A stretch of 64,000 nt of DNA from Boswellia sacra (taxonomy: Eukaryota > Streptophyta > Magnoliopsida > Sapindales > Burseraceae): positions 124,001 through 188,000 of the forward strand of contig SNVD02006237.1 in the NCBI GenBank assembly GCA_013180625.2, read 5' to 3'. The position numbers were made by a program, and so were the translations under genes. Of this stretch, positions 1 to 13,014 are shown one piece after another (positions within the stretch are counted from its first letter, which is position 1; every line of letters begins with the position of its first letter). The notes below the pieces were generated by a model that was not told the origin of the DNA, did no database searches, and worked only from the letters and a program-made list of their open reading frames with translations.

Positions 1-1690
1 TCTAATAATACCACATCACTTAAAAGATAAATATTCTGAAATCATAGTCGTACTCTAACCGTATATCAATCTAGTCCGCATCCAAATGTTGGCGACAAAA
101 GATATAATATCACTTTGTTTAAAAAAGATAATAATGCATACGCTAGGAACATATTCTGGCCACAAAAATTACTGCGGCCGGCTCTTAAAAGCCAAAACAA
201 TTTTTCTATTAAATTATCACAAACATCTTTCAACCATAAACCAAGAAAATCACTGACTGCATTTATTTAGTGTATATCATGGCCCAGCGTACATTTACCG
301 CTCTAGTACACCTTGTTTGCTTTTTGATATATCTTGTCTATCATTGTCAAGATTATCTATCTATATTTTATTGGATTGATTATCTATCTATATTTTATTG
401 GATTGCTTGCCAATTATCATATCAATTCAACAATTGGATCAATGGATCTTAGATTTAAACTCATAATTTTTTAAGAAATAACAACAACAACAACAATAAT
501 AATAATAAGATATCTAGAAGGTTTCTCGAATCTTGGATAGTTTTTCGGATGTACTATTTCAATCCATTAGTAAGAAGCTTTGGGAAAACAAAGCAAGAGG
601 CTGAGCCCACTAGAAACTTTAATATATGATGGACTTGGGTCGATGTCATTCGTTATTTGAATAATTCTATTCGGTTCTTATTTTTTAACTCTTTATATTT
701 ATTTTTTAAGCTCACTTCGTTCAAAATTTAAAATTGATATTTTTTTAATAGACTCCATTTAATTCCTAAACTATCTTTTAATTATGTTTCTCAATTTTTT
801 TCTTTCACAAAACTGTTATTAAACCATTTAGCAGGAACAAACACATAAAAAAGACGAAGAAATAATTATTTTTGCTTGATAAATATTATGACAACAGTTT
901 ATTTTAAGTGCTTTTATTTTCGTGCATTAATGAATGAGTTATGAGATATGATTGGAAAAGTGTTTATATTTCTTCTGAATGCACAGTTCATCAAGAAGAA
1001 TGGAAAGATTGAATGAATTGAGGAAGGATCAGTTTGATTATTAGCAATAAGTGAGGATATTTTCTTAACAAAATAGTAGACAGCAGAAGGAGGATCAGAT
1101 CAGTACTAACCTTAAAGGGAGAAGTTATGCAGTTAAAAGTTTGCCATTTGGGAGAGAAAGAAGGGTAGATAATTTGATTTCAAGTACACTACAATGACTC
1201 CACAAGTTTCATAGAATGAACTAGAGGGCATGTTTATTCCTCCTCAACAATATCTCCCAGATGCACTACTACAGTTATATTGAATCTCTCAAAGCTTCAA
1301 TAATAATACATTAAATTTCAGATTTGGTAAGACTTTCATGATGACTTGGATCAAGTAAGAAATTGCAAAAAAATGATGGTGCTAATAGCAAAACAACATA
1401 TAAGATTTTGAGACTTCGTAACGAAGTATTTGTTTAATTTTATTTTGTTTTCTAGCAATTGTCATCTTTGCAATATTTGAGGATAATTTTATTAGGGATA
1501 AAACTGTCAAAAAATAATATATAGAAAATGAGGTTTAATGAGTTCAAAAGTAGGGGCCGAATAGAACTACTTTTGTCAATAATGGCCCAATTTATAATCC
1601 AAATCCCGTTGCCTTTCCTTGCTAAAGCCTACATATTTTGCCTCAATTTGAGGTGCAGAACATGGAGGTTACCTATTCTATTTTATTTGA
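1..1690. other. AT-rich intergenic DNA, no gene recognised
   Basis: Only short open frames without recognisable motifs are present. There is a short CAA/TAA-type microsatellite near 480-508. I see no exon of the monooxygenase family and no transposon end that I can support. Confidence 0.5.
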
Positions 1691-2249
1691 GTTAAGCAAT
1701 TCAACTGAAAGGGAGGCCACGCTAAGCAGTTTCCCACAATCATAATCTACAACTCTAGCAATTTTACAAATGAGGAACTTCTGGAATATCACATCTCTCA
1801 AAAATTTTATCCACCAATTTGTCCCTTTCTATTGCAGCCATCCTAACGAATACGATCCTGTGACTAGCCAAGTGACTCTGCACCTTCTTTTTTTGACATA
1901 ATTATCTATAGCTTGAGCAATATCCCCTGGAATAAGTCTTCCATTATTTATGAATGAATTGCCAATGTGTCTTCTACGTACCACGGCATCTTCTAGAGCT
2001 ATAGGAATCTCCTTGTATTAGTTTAGGTGTCATGGGGTGCATGGAATTACCAGCCGCTATGATGTTTCGTTCCCTTAGGTTTCTAAAGTTGATGTTCCCG
2101 TGGATAACTATACATCAATGGTGCCTATGTCAATGTTAAAAGATCATAATACCGACCGATATCTAGGTAAAGTTATGGGAAGTTCTTGGCATAGTTCCCC
2201 AATACTTCTCTCTATATTAGTTCCGAATTTCCTGCTATGTTTTCTCCTG

Positions 2250-5108
2250 AAATAAAGGACAAAAAGTTTTGATATCAATGCGCTTGCAAAACAATGGTTG
2301 TCCATAGTTCATGAGTGAACAATTTTGAAAATTTTATATCATATTGAATAGGTCTCACAATTAATATATAATCCAGATCCCCTCCTAGAATGCGGAGCAA
2401 TCATGGAGCTACGAAGGGCAAGGGCAGCCCTTTCTGAATTTTTGAAGATTTCTGGAAAATTTTCAGTCGTCCCTTCTAAGTTTTTAAAAAAATTTTTTAC
2501 ACGCTCCCAAAAAATCCCGTACGATAGATATTTATTCCAAACCCCCCTATAAATTTAAAAATCTACAAACTACCCCTACAATTTAATTAGCTTTTGTTCG
2601 TAATTGTCATTTCTCATTATCTCAAATCCTAAATCCCCAAAATCTCTAATCCAACTCCTCTTTAATTCTAATGTCTCTTAAGGCATCAATGTGAGTACTT
2701 TTTTTCACCCTTTCATGTTTTGATTGTAAAGATTTTATTTTTCGGTGTAGGTGTAGTGATTATGATGTATTGATTTTGGTGAAGTTTGCATGTTGCATTA
2801 CTGTTTGGATGTAATATTAGTGAAAGTTGGATGTTTTCTTGAATCATTTCCCTATTCAATTTGAGAAGGAATAGCAAATTAGATTTATACAAGATATAAT
2901 GATAAATGTGTTATCGTTCCCACGAGGATTGGTCATTAACTACTGTGAGATCTGGAAGTATGAAGTTATATGCAATATAACAGTAAACTGTAAACTAAAA
3001 TGGCACAAGAGGATTTTACATGGTTCGGTTATAAAACATACGTACATGGATAGTTTTAGAGCTACAATTCATCAAGTTTTTGTTTGTTCAATCTTCAGGA
3101 TCGTTAACAGTACTAATTCACTCTCACACACTGACCTAATCTTTGTAAAATAAAAACTCGTCAATATCTTAAACTCTAGTGATATTGCCCACTCTTTGTC
3201 GCTGATACCTTAACAATACATTGTTAAGTAAAACATAACCACGATGTTTGATACTGAATTAAATAAACACTCAACTCGCAAGTTCTCTCAAGTGTTTACT
3301 AACTTAAATAAACCTAATTAAAATTAAAATTCATGCGCGATCACAACCTCTGATATATGAATAAAATACTCATAAAATAAAATCAAAGAAGCATTCCCTA
3401 TTTTGTGTTGAAGCTCTTCTCTTATTCTTAAAATGACATAATATACACATATCTCTATATAACATTAATATAGGGTGATATTTAATTGTGATATTCCTCC
3501 AAAATCTTATAGAATCTTAAACAAACTCAATTAGGATAAATAATAATAATTTAGGAAGTGATATATGTAATCTCTTAAATAAAATAGGACACAAATAAAT
3601 ATACTCCTAATTTAACTAGGATATATCAAATAATGTCCTAATCTAAAGAGATATTAATTATGAATCAAGTACTTTCTAAATTATTCTTCTAGAGACAGTA
3701 AAATAAGAAACAATATAACACAATATTTTTATCTATAAGTTGGCCAAAATAATCATGTGCATGACACATGCTTAAGTGTCATGAATTTGAGACCAACAAC
3801 TACTAAATTTAGTATAACTATGATTTTATTTGAATAATCAACGTAAATATCAAATTCAAAGAAATTAACTAACTAATTAACTAAATTAAATACTCAGCAA
3901 AGAAATAAGATTCAAACTTAATTGAGATAAAATCAATGGTATTAAACTCTAGGGTATTAGGTTTCACCTAAGTTATCCACTCTATTATTCAATCTAATTT
4001 AATTAATGTTTATTAACCTTGTTGCCAACCAATTTCTCTAAGATATTTGTTATTCTTTTTCAAGCAATAACAATGTATAATTATAAAGAGAATCATATGT
4101 TTGTCTTATCTAACAACCCATAATTATCCTTTAAGCACAATAAATTAAATAGGATTGCACAAATCACAATTATATTTATATCTCATGTGACTTTATGGTA
4201 AATTATTCAAGGGCTAATATAAAATTAACTTTTTAGTCTAACTTATATCTCAAATCATGTAATAGTTAGGTAGACCATCACAAGCATTAAGCACATGAAT
4301 AACTTACTCAACAAAAAATTGAATAAACATCAATATTTTGAATTGAAATAATAGAGTATCAAGCTTGGCTACCTCCTAACCCTAGAAAAAGGGATTTAGT
4401 TCATAATGTAAAGAAACATAACATAAGAAAATTGTGTAGCATTCATAGATTATAAAGAAGGAAGAAAACTTAGGGAACTTGAAGATTCCTTGATGTTCTC
4501 CCTTGAATTGTGCCTCCAAGGGTTATAGATTGCTTTCTTACCTCCTAAGTACCTCTAATGACGCCTTTGATACACTAAGAAAGCCTGAAACTCATCTATT
4601 TATAGTCTATAAAGGAAAGAAGTCGAATCTGAATTGAAAGAGGAATCCTAAAAATTTTCAAATTCGGGCTCGCAGGAGCGCAGATATAGTGGTGCAGGAG
4701 CACCATCTTTCTAGTTGTAAGGCTTATTTTTTTGGTCCTTGCGCTGCGCCACCAACTAGCTTGTGTGAGAGTGCCAAGTTACTAGTTATAAGATGTTTGC
4801 TTGTTCTTGATATCACGCTGTTGTGCCCCATGGATCGCACGGGATTGCCAAGTCTCTAATTTCAAATCTGTATTTCTGCATTCGCGCTGCTGCTCCAACT
4901 GCTTTGTGTAAGAGCACCATCCTTCTATTTTGTTGATCTAGACTTTTCCCCTTTTTGGCCTAATTTGTCCCAATTTTGATGTACTTTATTAGGAATCAAT
5001 TTCCAATCCAAGAATCTGCAATTAAGTAAAATAACATATTATTTTCTTCTTATTTTACTCAAAAACTAATCAAAAGTTAAATTTAAGTGTAATAAATTAG
5101 TGAATAAA
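2250..5108. other. Non-coding, repeat-like insertion inside pseudogene A
   Basis: This stretch separates exon 5 from exon 4 of pseudogene A and matches neither gene nor flank in the other copies. From about 2880 to 5108 it is AT-rich and carries short phrases such as CGTTCCCACGAGGATTGG and a region (4670-4920) rich in GCGCTGC-type words. These resemble non-coding plant dispersed repeats. No coding domain, long terminal repeat or clear inverted end is visible, so I cannot assign a family. Confidence 0.4.
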
Positions 5109-5784
5109 ATTCACTAACTGCCTCTTTGTCTATAAGAGGAAGAAATCTAGACCTTAATTGGTGGAATTCTTTGAGCAAACGATGCCTTGTGGGAACACAC
5201 TCATTCCATGAATAGCTTATCGTCTTGAATTTACTGGTGCTCCAAGTCCTAACCGACTTGCCACCATTGAGTGTACACCATCACATGGAATATGAAAATA
5301 TACACAACCACCATGAACAAGTGGTAGTTACCTTAGCTTTGATCATGGTACCATCACCCAAATGTATTATAGCAATGCTTGAACCTTCTTGTACTTCTGT
5401 TTCAATGGAGATAACCTTAAAAGAGAACCTGATTGTGTTAGTAGGTAGCTCATCTGCCAAGGCCTCTAATAAGCTTTTTTGAGGTACTGATCGGGGTTGA
5501 CCACCAATCCTGTCTGGTGCATATGAGATAATCAACTGTTATTTATTCTATCCTAATCCCTAGAGCTTTTAAAAACCTTTTAACTTAGCGGATATTAATA
5601 CGCATTTTATTCCCTCTGTTAGGAAATGTAGAACAAATTTCTCTTTTCGGGATCGACAAGAATGTCAATACGAAAACAAAAGCGAAAAATAACACTAACG
5701 ATTTTACGTGGTTCGCCCAAATAGGCTACATCACGGATTGTTGCAGATCTTTTGTTATAGGAGAAAAATAATACAAGAGTTTAC

Positions 5785-7707
5785 TGTTGACCCAGGTATG
5801 GCAACCCACGAGGGGAGGTGAATTGGGTTTTTATTTATAAAAACTGATTTAGAAAACTTTTCTTGAAAGATCAAAATTATTTAACTCTTTCTTTGAGAAT
5901 AAAGGTGAAGAAGATGAAAATAGAATACAATCAAGAGAAGAGAAATAAAGAACAATCACAAGTACAAGTAAATATAAAGAGGAAAGGGATAGAGAGAGTG
6001 CAAACTAAATTTACGTAGTTCGGCAAACCTTGCCTACGTCCACGGGCTCCTAGCTTCACGAGCTAAGCTTTCCACTAAGTTGTAGAAATCTTTACAACTT
6101 GCTTGATGAACAACCTCACCAAGACTTTTTCGTTCAACCCTTGATAACACCACACCAAGAGTTCTTCTTGATGAACAACCTCACCAAGGCAACTTCCTTC
6201 AACTCTTGATAACACCACACCAAGAGTTTTTCTTGATGAACAACCTCACCAAGGCAAATTGCTTTAACTCTTGATAACATCACATCAAGAGTTCTTCTTG
6301 ATGAACAAACTTACCAAGGCAACTTCTTTCAACTCTTGATAACACCACACCAAGAGTTCTTCTTGATGAACAACCTCACCAAGGCAACTTCTTTCAACTC
6401 TTGATAACACCATACCAAGAGTTCTTCTTGATGAAAAACCTCACCAAGGAAACTTCCTTCAACTCTTGATAACACACAACAAGAGTTCTCTCAAGGATAA
6501 CTATTATCCTTTACAAGAATATCTCACTCTCACCACAATACAAGAACAAGGATAATTTTTACAACAAAAGTATAACTCTCTTCAAAGAGTAGATAAAGAA
6601 TATAAAAGCTCTCTAGACTTGATATTTCTCTTGTTTTTTTGCTTGATAGATGCTTCTCTTGCTCTTGCTGAATGCATGGGAGAAGGACTCCTTTTATTGG
6701 CAAATGAGATGAACTTAATCAAGTGAAGACACCAACTCCAAATTTTTTACCCACCATAAAAATCGTAATATTGTCTGCCATTTTTGTTAATGTTCCGTTT
6801 GAAATTTGAAAATCTACAAAACATAAAAGATCTGTATAATTAAATAAGCTTAACAACGCATCAAGAACCAAGTCATTTGGATATCTGTAGCTCAAGATAT
6901 GGCCAAACCACCATTTGGTGCTCATGTAACTTGATTTTTCTTCCTTGTGTTAGTCCACCGACTTTCATGTGTATTATGTCGGCCTTCCATTTGAAATTTG
7001 AATTTATTCAAAGAATATGAAATGTTCTCCATTGAATTATCTTTCCAATTCCACAAGAATAAAGTCACTTGGATATCTCTAGCTCAAGATATGGATAAAA
7101 CATCATTCGGTGCTCAAATGAGTTGATTTTTCTTCTCTGTGTCAGTCCACCAAATTTCATGTCAATTATATCAGCCTTTCATTTGAAATTTGAATTTCTT
7201 CAAAACATATAAAATGTGCCTCATTAAGTCCTCTTTATAATGCCACAAGAATCAAGTCATTTTGATATTTCTAGCTCAAGATATGTCCAAAAGAGTATTC
7301 GATGCTTATGTCAATTACTTCCATTTGTTTTTCAACTTTGATGATGATTTGGACAACTTTGCACTTGAAATTTGAATTTCTTTAAAACATATGAAATGTT
7401 ATAAATTGAGCAAGCTTTCCAAAGGCTCAAGAATCACATCATTTGGACATCTATAGAGATATATATGACCAATTAATTGAACATTGCTCGTGTCACATTC
7501 CTTGAGTCAAACATTATTCTTAAACTTTGGTGCCTTTAATATGTAGTCTTCTCCTTAGCTTTAACACTTCATTTTAATAAGCCTTTTCTTCATTTTACAA
7601 TTATTTCAATGATCTTACTCTTGCACATAAATAAACATGTTAGTAAATCACAATGAATCAATGTATATTGTTATCATCAAAATTATCATGTAGCCTTAGG
7701 GCTAACA
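5785..7707. mobile_element. Candidate solo LTR or LTR-like element, 1.9 kb, nested
   Basis: The left end reads TGTTGACCC and the right end reads GGGCTAACA, which form an imperfect inverted pair with TG...CA termini as in LTRs. The flanks are TTTAC (5780-5784) and TTTAT (7708-7712), a target duplication with one mismatch. When it is removed, the outer DNA joins into a continuous phrase (CAAGAGTTTA followed by TAACACT). It has no coding potential, no primer-binding site and no polypurine tract inside, which fits a long solo LTR. It contains a 65-bp tandem array. The alternative is a different class of non-coding element with TG/CA ends. Confidence 0.5.
6102..6490. repeat. 65-bp tandem repeat, about six copies
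   Basis: The phrase CTTGATGAACAACCTCACC recurs at 6102, 6167, 6232, 6297, 6362 and 6427, exactly 65 bp apart. Units differ by a few substitutions. A second phrase, AACTCTTGATAACACCACAC, sits at a fixed offset in each unit. Confidence 0.9.
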
Positions 7708-7796
7708 TTTATAACACTAAAATACTCACCCAAATCCCAAATACACCCAAAGAATAATTTTCACAATTATTCCTTTATACAAATAAGAATTTCCCT

Positions 7797-7852
7797 CACA
7801 CTTTCTCTCTTCTCTCTTCTCTCTTCTCTCTCCTCTCTTCTCTCTCTTCCTT
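7797..7852. repeat. CT-rich microsatellite (TTCTCTC-type)
   Basis: Direct reading shows an uninterrupted pyrimidine tract made of TTCTCTC/TCTCTTC units inside the outer insertion of pseudogene A. Confidence 0.8.
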
Positions 7853-8640
7853 GTTCTCTTGGATGTGAAGCTAGAGAGGAGGAAGCTCACGGGATGGGAT
7901 TACCTATCTCCCTACAATTGATTGCATTAGAGGGCGAGGGGAGCTCGATCTATAGGAGAGGTCTATCTCTAGGAGAGCTCCCCCTCTCCATTGTCAACAA
8001 AAATGCGGGTTCAACAAAAATGCGGGTTGCTGCCCACGTAACTTTTATCCGTGAATTAAAACATGGGCGACTACCCACCTCTAAAACATGGGCTACTAAC
8101 TTTGACCAACACTCTTCAATGTGAATATATTTTTTTTATTAACCATCGACGATTCTTTGAAGTTTCCTCCGATAAAATCAGATTAGGAGAAAATCGAGGT
8201 TTAATAATTAATGCTAGGCATAATATGTAGGTTTGTGAAATTAAAGAACTCACCTGCTAGTTCTTGTGAACAAGACTTCTTGCTTAACTCCAGTTTGAAG
8301 ATCTGTTATTAATTGCCCCGATTATGATCAGAAAGTATAAACATTTGCAAATCAAAATTTGGCGCAATACAATGCAAAGTGGCTTAAAGCTATAGAAAGT
8401 TATACTTATTTGAAGGAGCACGAAGGGAAGTGAGCTTGTGAGAGACACCAACAGCATCAAGAGCAAGCCATCCGTTTAGGAAGAAACTTAAGGCTGCACC
8501 AGTGGCTCGGAGCTCTTCAGACCTTTCTAAAACCAAGGCTCGAATTCCAACTCTCTTCAATGCAACAGCCGTGGCCAACCTTGCTATGCCTCCACCATTC
8601 CTATCTTCTCCTCTCAGGTGTCTCAGCCACACAATTGCCA

Positions 8641-9961
8641 GCGCACTTAACTTTTAAAGAGCAGACGAGGCTCATTCTACAAGAACATTTCACATGATTC
8701 ATGATAAACGTGTCACGCATTTAATAATCTTGGAATCACTACTTTTCGTGTATTTAATCAATAATAGCATTATCTATTTATATAATAAGATCACGTATCT
8801 TAACTCGTGGTCAGAATCTAATTATTCTATAAAACAATGGTCAAGAAATAATTGTAGTTGATTGAGATGCTACAGCCAAAAGTCTTGAGACTCTTCCAAG
8901 GGCAAACCCATCTAAGTTTTAAAATCAAACAAGTATTTTCTTATTTAAAGCAAAGCACCTAATTTATTCTCAACTTGATAGAAGCTCTGCATGGGCTTAT
9001 TTCTTTCAAGAAAATTCCCACTTCAATAATACAAGAAAGCTAGCTCATTTTCTTTGACTTCTTGCTTAGCTCCAATTTCAATTAGATGGGATACTCATCA
9101 CATATGTCTTACACTTACAACACAATTAGGTGAAGAAGCATGAGCAGTGGAGAGGTGTATCTTTGCTTTAAAGTATGCATTTTGTTGCAACAAATCCTTC
9201 TAAGTAATTGAAATTTCTTGATATTTGTTTCCTGTAATTGATCATCTTCATTGAATCTTCAAAAGGCATTCTTAACCTATTAGCAGATTGGTACGTTCGT
9301 CACAATTAAGTTAACTTTTCATATTGTTGTGAAATGATAATATTATTACCTACAATACCCTTTAAAGGTTTTGTTGAATCTGAACAATTTACCTGTCGGA
9401 TCCTCTGAAGTTGACCTCTTTGTTTAGCTTAATCTCAACTTAATTTGAAAGATCTGTACTTTGATACTACTTTAAGAAATCATTCGACCCAAAAATATAA
9501 TTTATTAAGGACTAAGTGGCAAGCTTGTGGGTCACATCAACAATATATATCAAGACAACAGCATCCTGATTAACAACATAATAACATCACTAAAAGGTGA
9601 ATCCAAAAGTGTATAGACAAAAAGTAAGCTTTTGGTATCTAACACATAACTTATTTGACCAATGGATCTACGACCCATGTCTCAAATTAATCTTCCTTTT
9701 TCTTCCGGCTATTTACTCCCTCTCCCTCATTCTATCTTCTTTCTGTCGGTTGCCCTTGTATTTCAAGACCCAATCACTCACTTTGTTTATCCTGTTCCTT
9801 TTAGTTTTGGATTGAGCCACCTATATGGTTGACAAACAAGTCGCATATATTTATTCTAATTAAGAATATGATTCATTAATCCCCTGCTTCTCAATTCCCA
9901 ACCTCACATATATAAACATAGAAAAGCTATGTATTCTATTTTCTTTTTGTTTTTGGAATGT
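8641..9961. other. Intergenic spacer between copies A and B, with shared flank block
   Basis: No gene is seen. The part around 9590-9850, with TTTGACCAATGGATCTAC followed by a pyrimidine-rich stretch, recurs near 19735-19860 downstream of copy D and near 36205-36310 downstream of copy F. It therefore belongs to the duplicated unit of the array rather than to a separate gene. Confidence 0.6.
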
Positions 9962-11726
9962 CTAGTCCATCTTCTTAGAGAATGAAACACTAGGGAGTCT
10001 ACCACAATCATAATCTACAGCGTTAAAAATCTTAGAAAAAAGGAACTTGTAGAAAATAAATATCAGAAATTTCATCCACCATTTTGACCCTCCTTCCTGA
10101 ATCCAACCTGAAAGATATGATCCTGCGACAAGCCAAGTCACACGCCACCTTCTTTCCTTAATATAACCATCTATAGCTTCAGCAATATCCCCCGGAACAA
10201 GTCTCCCATTTTTTATCAATGAATTACCAATGTGCCTGCCAAGCACCACCGCATCTTCTAGAGCTGAGCACCCACCTTGTGCGAGATCTGGTGTCATGGG
10301 GTGCATGGCATCACCAGCCAATGTGACGTTCCCTTTCCTTAGATTTCCAAACATGATGTCCCATGGATACCTAAACATCAATGGAGACCACGTCAACGTT
10401 GAAAGATCACAATTTCGGACCATTTCTAAGTATATATCAGGGAAGCCCTTAACATAGTTCTCAAGTAACTCTCTTTGTATCGATTCAGGATTTCTCATGT
10501 TTTCTCCTGAAACAAAGAACATAAATATAGATAACTATTATTGAAGAGCATTGAAATAAAAGATTAATTGAAACTTGGAATGTAACGCAACACATTATAG
10601 TAAAATGAAGGGTCTCTATGGACCAACCTTTAGGTGGCGATTTACAAGTGAGGCCCCAATAGACATCTTTATCGTTGACAGGACTAAATCTAGCCCTTAT
10701 CCCTGCGTCTAAAAATTGCCTCACTTCTTGCTTTAATCCATGGCCTTGAGGAAACACAGCTAATCCACGAACAGCTGATCTTCCTGAATGCACTGGTGCT
10801 GAAAGTCCTAACCAATGTGCCACCTTCGAGTGTATCCCATCACATCCGATCAAAATCTAAATAAATATACACATTAAGACCTAAAAAATGTGTATATACA
10901 TCATTATCATCATTAATCTATCTTATCAATTATGTTAAATTAATTATTTTATTAAAGAACAATTTTTGTAATAAAAAATAATATTATTAAGTTCTAATTA
11001 TTTAAATAAATGAAAATACACAAGTTTAGAGACATTTTCATGTGCCTTTAGGAAACACTTTCAGACCATGTTACTAATAATTACCTTAGATTTGATTATA
11101 AAGCCATCATCCAAATGTATGATAGCAATGGATGAACCTTCACCTTCTAGTGTTTCAATGTTAACAATGTTTGAAGAGAAACGGATTTTGCCAATCGGTA
11201 ATTCATCCGCCAAGGCCTCTAATAAGGCTTTACGATGTACTGATCTTGATCCAGCTCCATTCCTGCTTCATCATATCAACTAGATATTTAGTTCTTAAAT
11301 TTCCTTAAATCAATAGATATGCCAATCAAAGAGTGGTGAATTTAAACTCACTCGCGGTAGACAATTTCTTGATTGGCTCCAGTTCGAACATTGGTGTTCA
11401 CTCCCCTGTGTTATCATAATTTACTATTTCAGTATCCAAGTATTATATTGATTTGTAACTTTTAATTTGTAGCAGCTAGCATAAGGGAATAAAATCAGTT
11501 ACCTCTTTGCAGGAGGATATAGGGAAATAAGTTTGTGAGAAACACCAAGAGCATCCAGAGCAAGCCAAGCGTTAGGCAGGAGGGTTAAGGCTGCACCGGT
11601 GGCTCGAAGCCCTTCAGATTTTTCTAATATCAAGGCTTGAATTCCTAGTCTCTTTAGAGCCACTGCCACAGCCAGTCCTGCTATGCCTGCACCTACTATC
11701 ACCACATCTTCCTCCACCATTTCCAT
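9962..11726 (-). CDS. FAD-dependent monooxygenase copy B (intact, five exons)
   Basis: Predicted flavin hydroxylase of the group A (UbiH / p-hydroxybenzoate hydroxylase) type, which uses FAD, NAD(P)H and oxygen to hydroxylate a small substrate; the substrate is unknown. Exons on the minus strand are 11503-11726, 11352-11405, 11085-11262, 10628-10856 and 9962-10506. All introns are GT-AG and the total is 1230 nt, giving 409 residues. Visible motifs are [12 protein letters not shown] (GxGxxG, residues 12-17), IGCDGIHS (DG motif, D158) and [17 protein letters not shown] (GD motif, D294). I chose the ATG that gives MEMVEEDVV because it matches copies A-H; an in-frame ATG at 11786 would add 20 residues and overlap the putative TATA box region. 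No signal peptide or membrane segment is evident. The protein ends FSKKMD. Related plant proteins are annotated as monooxygenase 1/2-like or salicylate-hydroxylase-like; function here is inference from the family. Confidence 0.9.
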
Positions 11727-11788
11727 GTCTCTGTATCTTAAAAAAAGGTGCATATATATGCTTGGATCAACTGCATGCGGCTCCAACT

Positions 11789-11797
11789 CTATTTATA
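11789..11797 (-). promoter_or_regulatory. TATA-like box of copy B
   Basis: TATAAATAG on the minus strand, about 63 bp before the chosen ATG. The same word lies at 28581-28589 upstream of pseudogene D. Confidence 0.55.
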
Positions 11798-11799
11798 AC

Positions 11800-13014
11800 A
11801 TAATGCAATTGAAAGAAGTGACATGAACATGAACATCAACTTAGAAAAGTCAATTTATTAATTTCATCACATGCATAAGACAAAGAAAATTTTTGTTTAA
11901 TACTATTATTAGCTATTATTAAAATTAAAGTCATACCTTTGAATATTATTCTAGTTGGAGAGTAAAGCCAATATAAGTTTTTGTACAAACTCTTTGTGCT
12001 TTTCTTCCTTCTTTTTCTTGATTTTGTTAAATATAAAAAGTTTAAAACTTTGTTTTAAATCGGGAGTTACAAGAGAACAATGTCATGAGTTACAAATTCT
12101 ACAAAACATAGGTTACAATAATTTATTATTTGTAAGTTATAAGTTTTTATTAAGAACATTATGGTTTTAGGAGTTAGAAAGGTTAATTTGTAAATTACCT
12201 AAATTAGAAGACTACTATATAAAAGAGTCTTTAAGTTATAACAAAAGTACAATATACATGAGTATTTGTCTATTGGTTTTTGAGCAAAATTTGGATAAGA
12301 GCGTTTGACACAGAAGGAAACATCTAGAGGTACAATTCTCAAGTTTTTAAAACTTAGTGTTTTTGTTAAGAGAGTTTCATTACAATGCATTACCAGCAAT
12401 TTTGGTGCAGTTGCTTGGTGATACAATATCATCAAAATCATTACCCAATTTGCCATTGTACACACATGACAAAAAATTCTACACAGAGTTGGACACTTGT
12501 ATGCCAAATAGCGTTTTAAGGTAATGTAATCACAGAAGATTTGTTTGCTACCGAAAGTAATCTCCAGAGCATTCAAATCTTTTAAGTTCCTTAACAACCA
12601 ATAGAATCTGGCAAGAAGCACACTTTAGTGTTTGATAGAACAAGAAGTTCTCGAGTAATTTTTGGTCGAGGGAGTTAGAAGTTAAATTCTGCTCTTCTGC
12701 TCTTTGTCACTTTAGCAGTGCTTTCATGTGATAAATTAATTCAATCTTGATTGCACTATTAGTAATAGATTACACAATTTTGAAAAAAAAAAGAAAAAAA
12801 AGAAAAAAAATGAGAGAAAGAAAGAAACAAGCTCTCAACTTCTGAAGAAGATCTTTTTCAGTTTTGGCTCCTTTTCAATTCCCTGCTTCTTACTATTGCT
12901 AGATTTGAAACAAGATCAGTAAAAGCACTTCCCCAACCTTACATACATACCTACATACATTCATACATATAATAAATGTGGAAGCTATAGATATATATTC
13001 TGTTGTACGAATAC
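11800..13014. other. Intergenic spacer between copies B and C
   Basis: The part next to copy B (11800-11960) holds the upstream block shared by several copies (words like GCAATTG and GACATGAACATGA). The part at 12670-12960 is the block found downstream of most copies (TTAAATTCTGCTCTTCTG followed by a poly-A-rich stretch and CCCTGCTTCT). A minus-strand open frame of 140 codons at 12199-12621 has no motif I recognise. Confidence 0.55.

Larger units (their letters stand above)
5617..8111. mobile_element. Possible outer insertion (TG...CA) in intron 2 of pseudogene A
   Basis: The intact copies have an intron 2 of less than 100 bp, but here it is about 2.7 kb. The inserted DNA begins near TGTTAGGAAATG and could end at CCAACA near 8111, giving TG...CA ends. 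The flanking five bases (CCCTC and CTCTT) match at only three positions, so the limits are tentative. It contains the phrase TTTTACGTGGTTCGCCC, common in plant non-coding retroelement-like repeats, and a CT-rich tract. It encloses the better-defined inner element at 5785-7707. Confidence 0.35.
1706..8640 (-). pseudogene. FAD-dependent monooxygenase copy A, disrupted pseudogene
   Basis: Five blocks match the exons of the intact copies, in the right order on the minus strand: exon 1 at about 8398-8610, exon 2 at about 8250-8310, exon 3 at about 5328-5516, exon 4 at about 5112-5285 and exon 5 at about 1706-2246. Exon 1 has lost the normal start and the first part of the nucleotide-binding motif; what remains reads [15 protein letters not shown]. 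Its donor region is altered. Exon 4 is badly diverged and its 3' part is missing at the edge of an insertion. Exon 5 keeps recognisable pieces around the GD motif but is frame-disrupted, and its conserved GD itself is mutated. About 2.9 kb of foreign-looking DNA separates exons 4 and 5, and about 2.5 kb separates exons 2 and 3. The gene is dead. Treating the blocks as one ancestral gene is inference from order, strand and the absence of any duplicate exon. Confidence 0.8.

Noticed and set aside
11727..11786. Upstream in-frame ATG extending copy B by 20 residues
   Set aside because: The extension is not shared by the other intact copies and begins within a few bases of the putative TATA box, so the downstream MEMVEEDVV start is preferred.
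12199..12621. 140-codon minus-strand open frame between copies B and C
   Set aside because: It is the longest unexplained frame, but I recognise no motif, the region is not shared by other units and there is no intron or promoter support. I left it as intergenic; a protein search would settle it.
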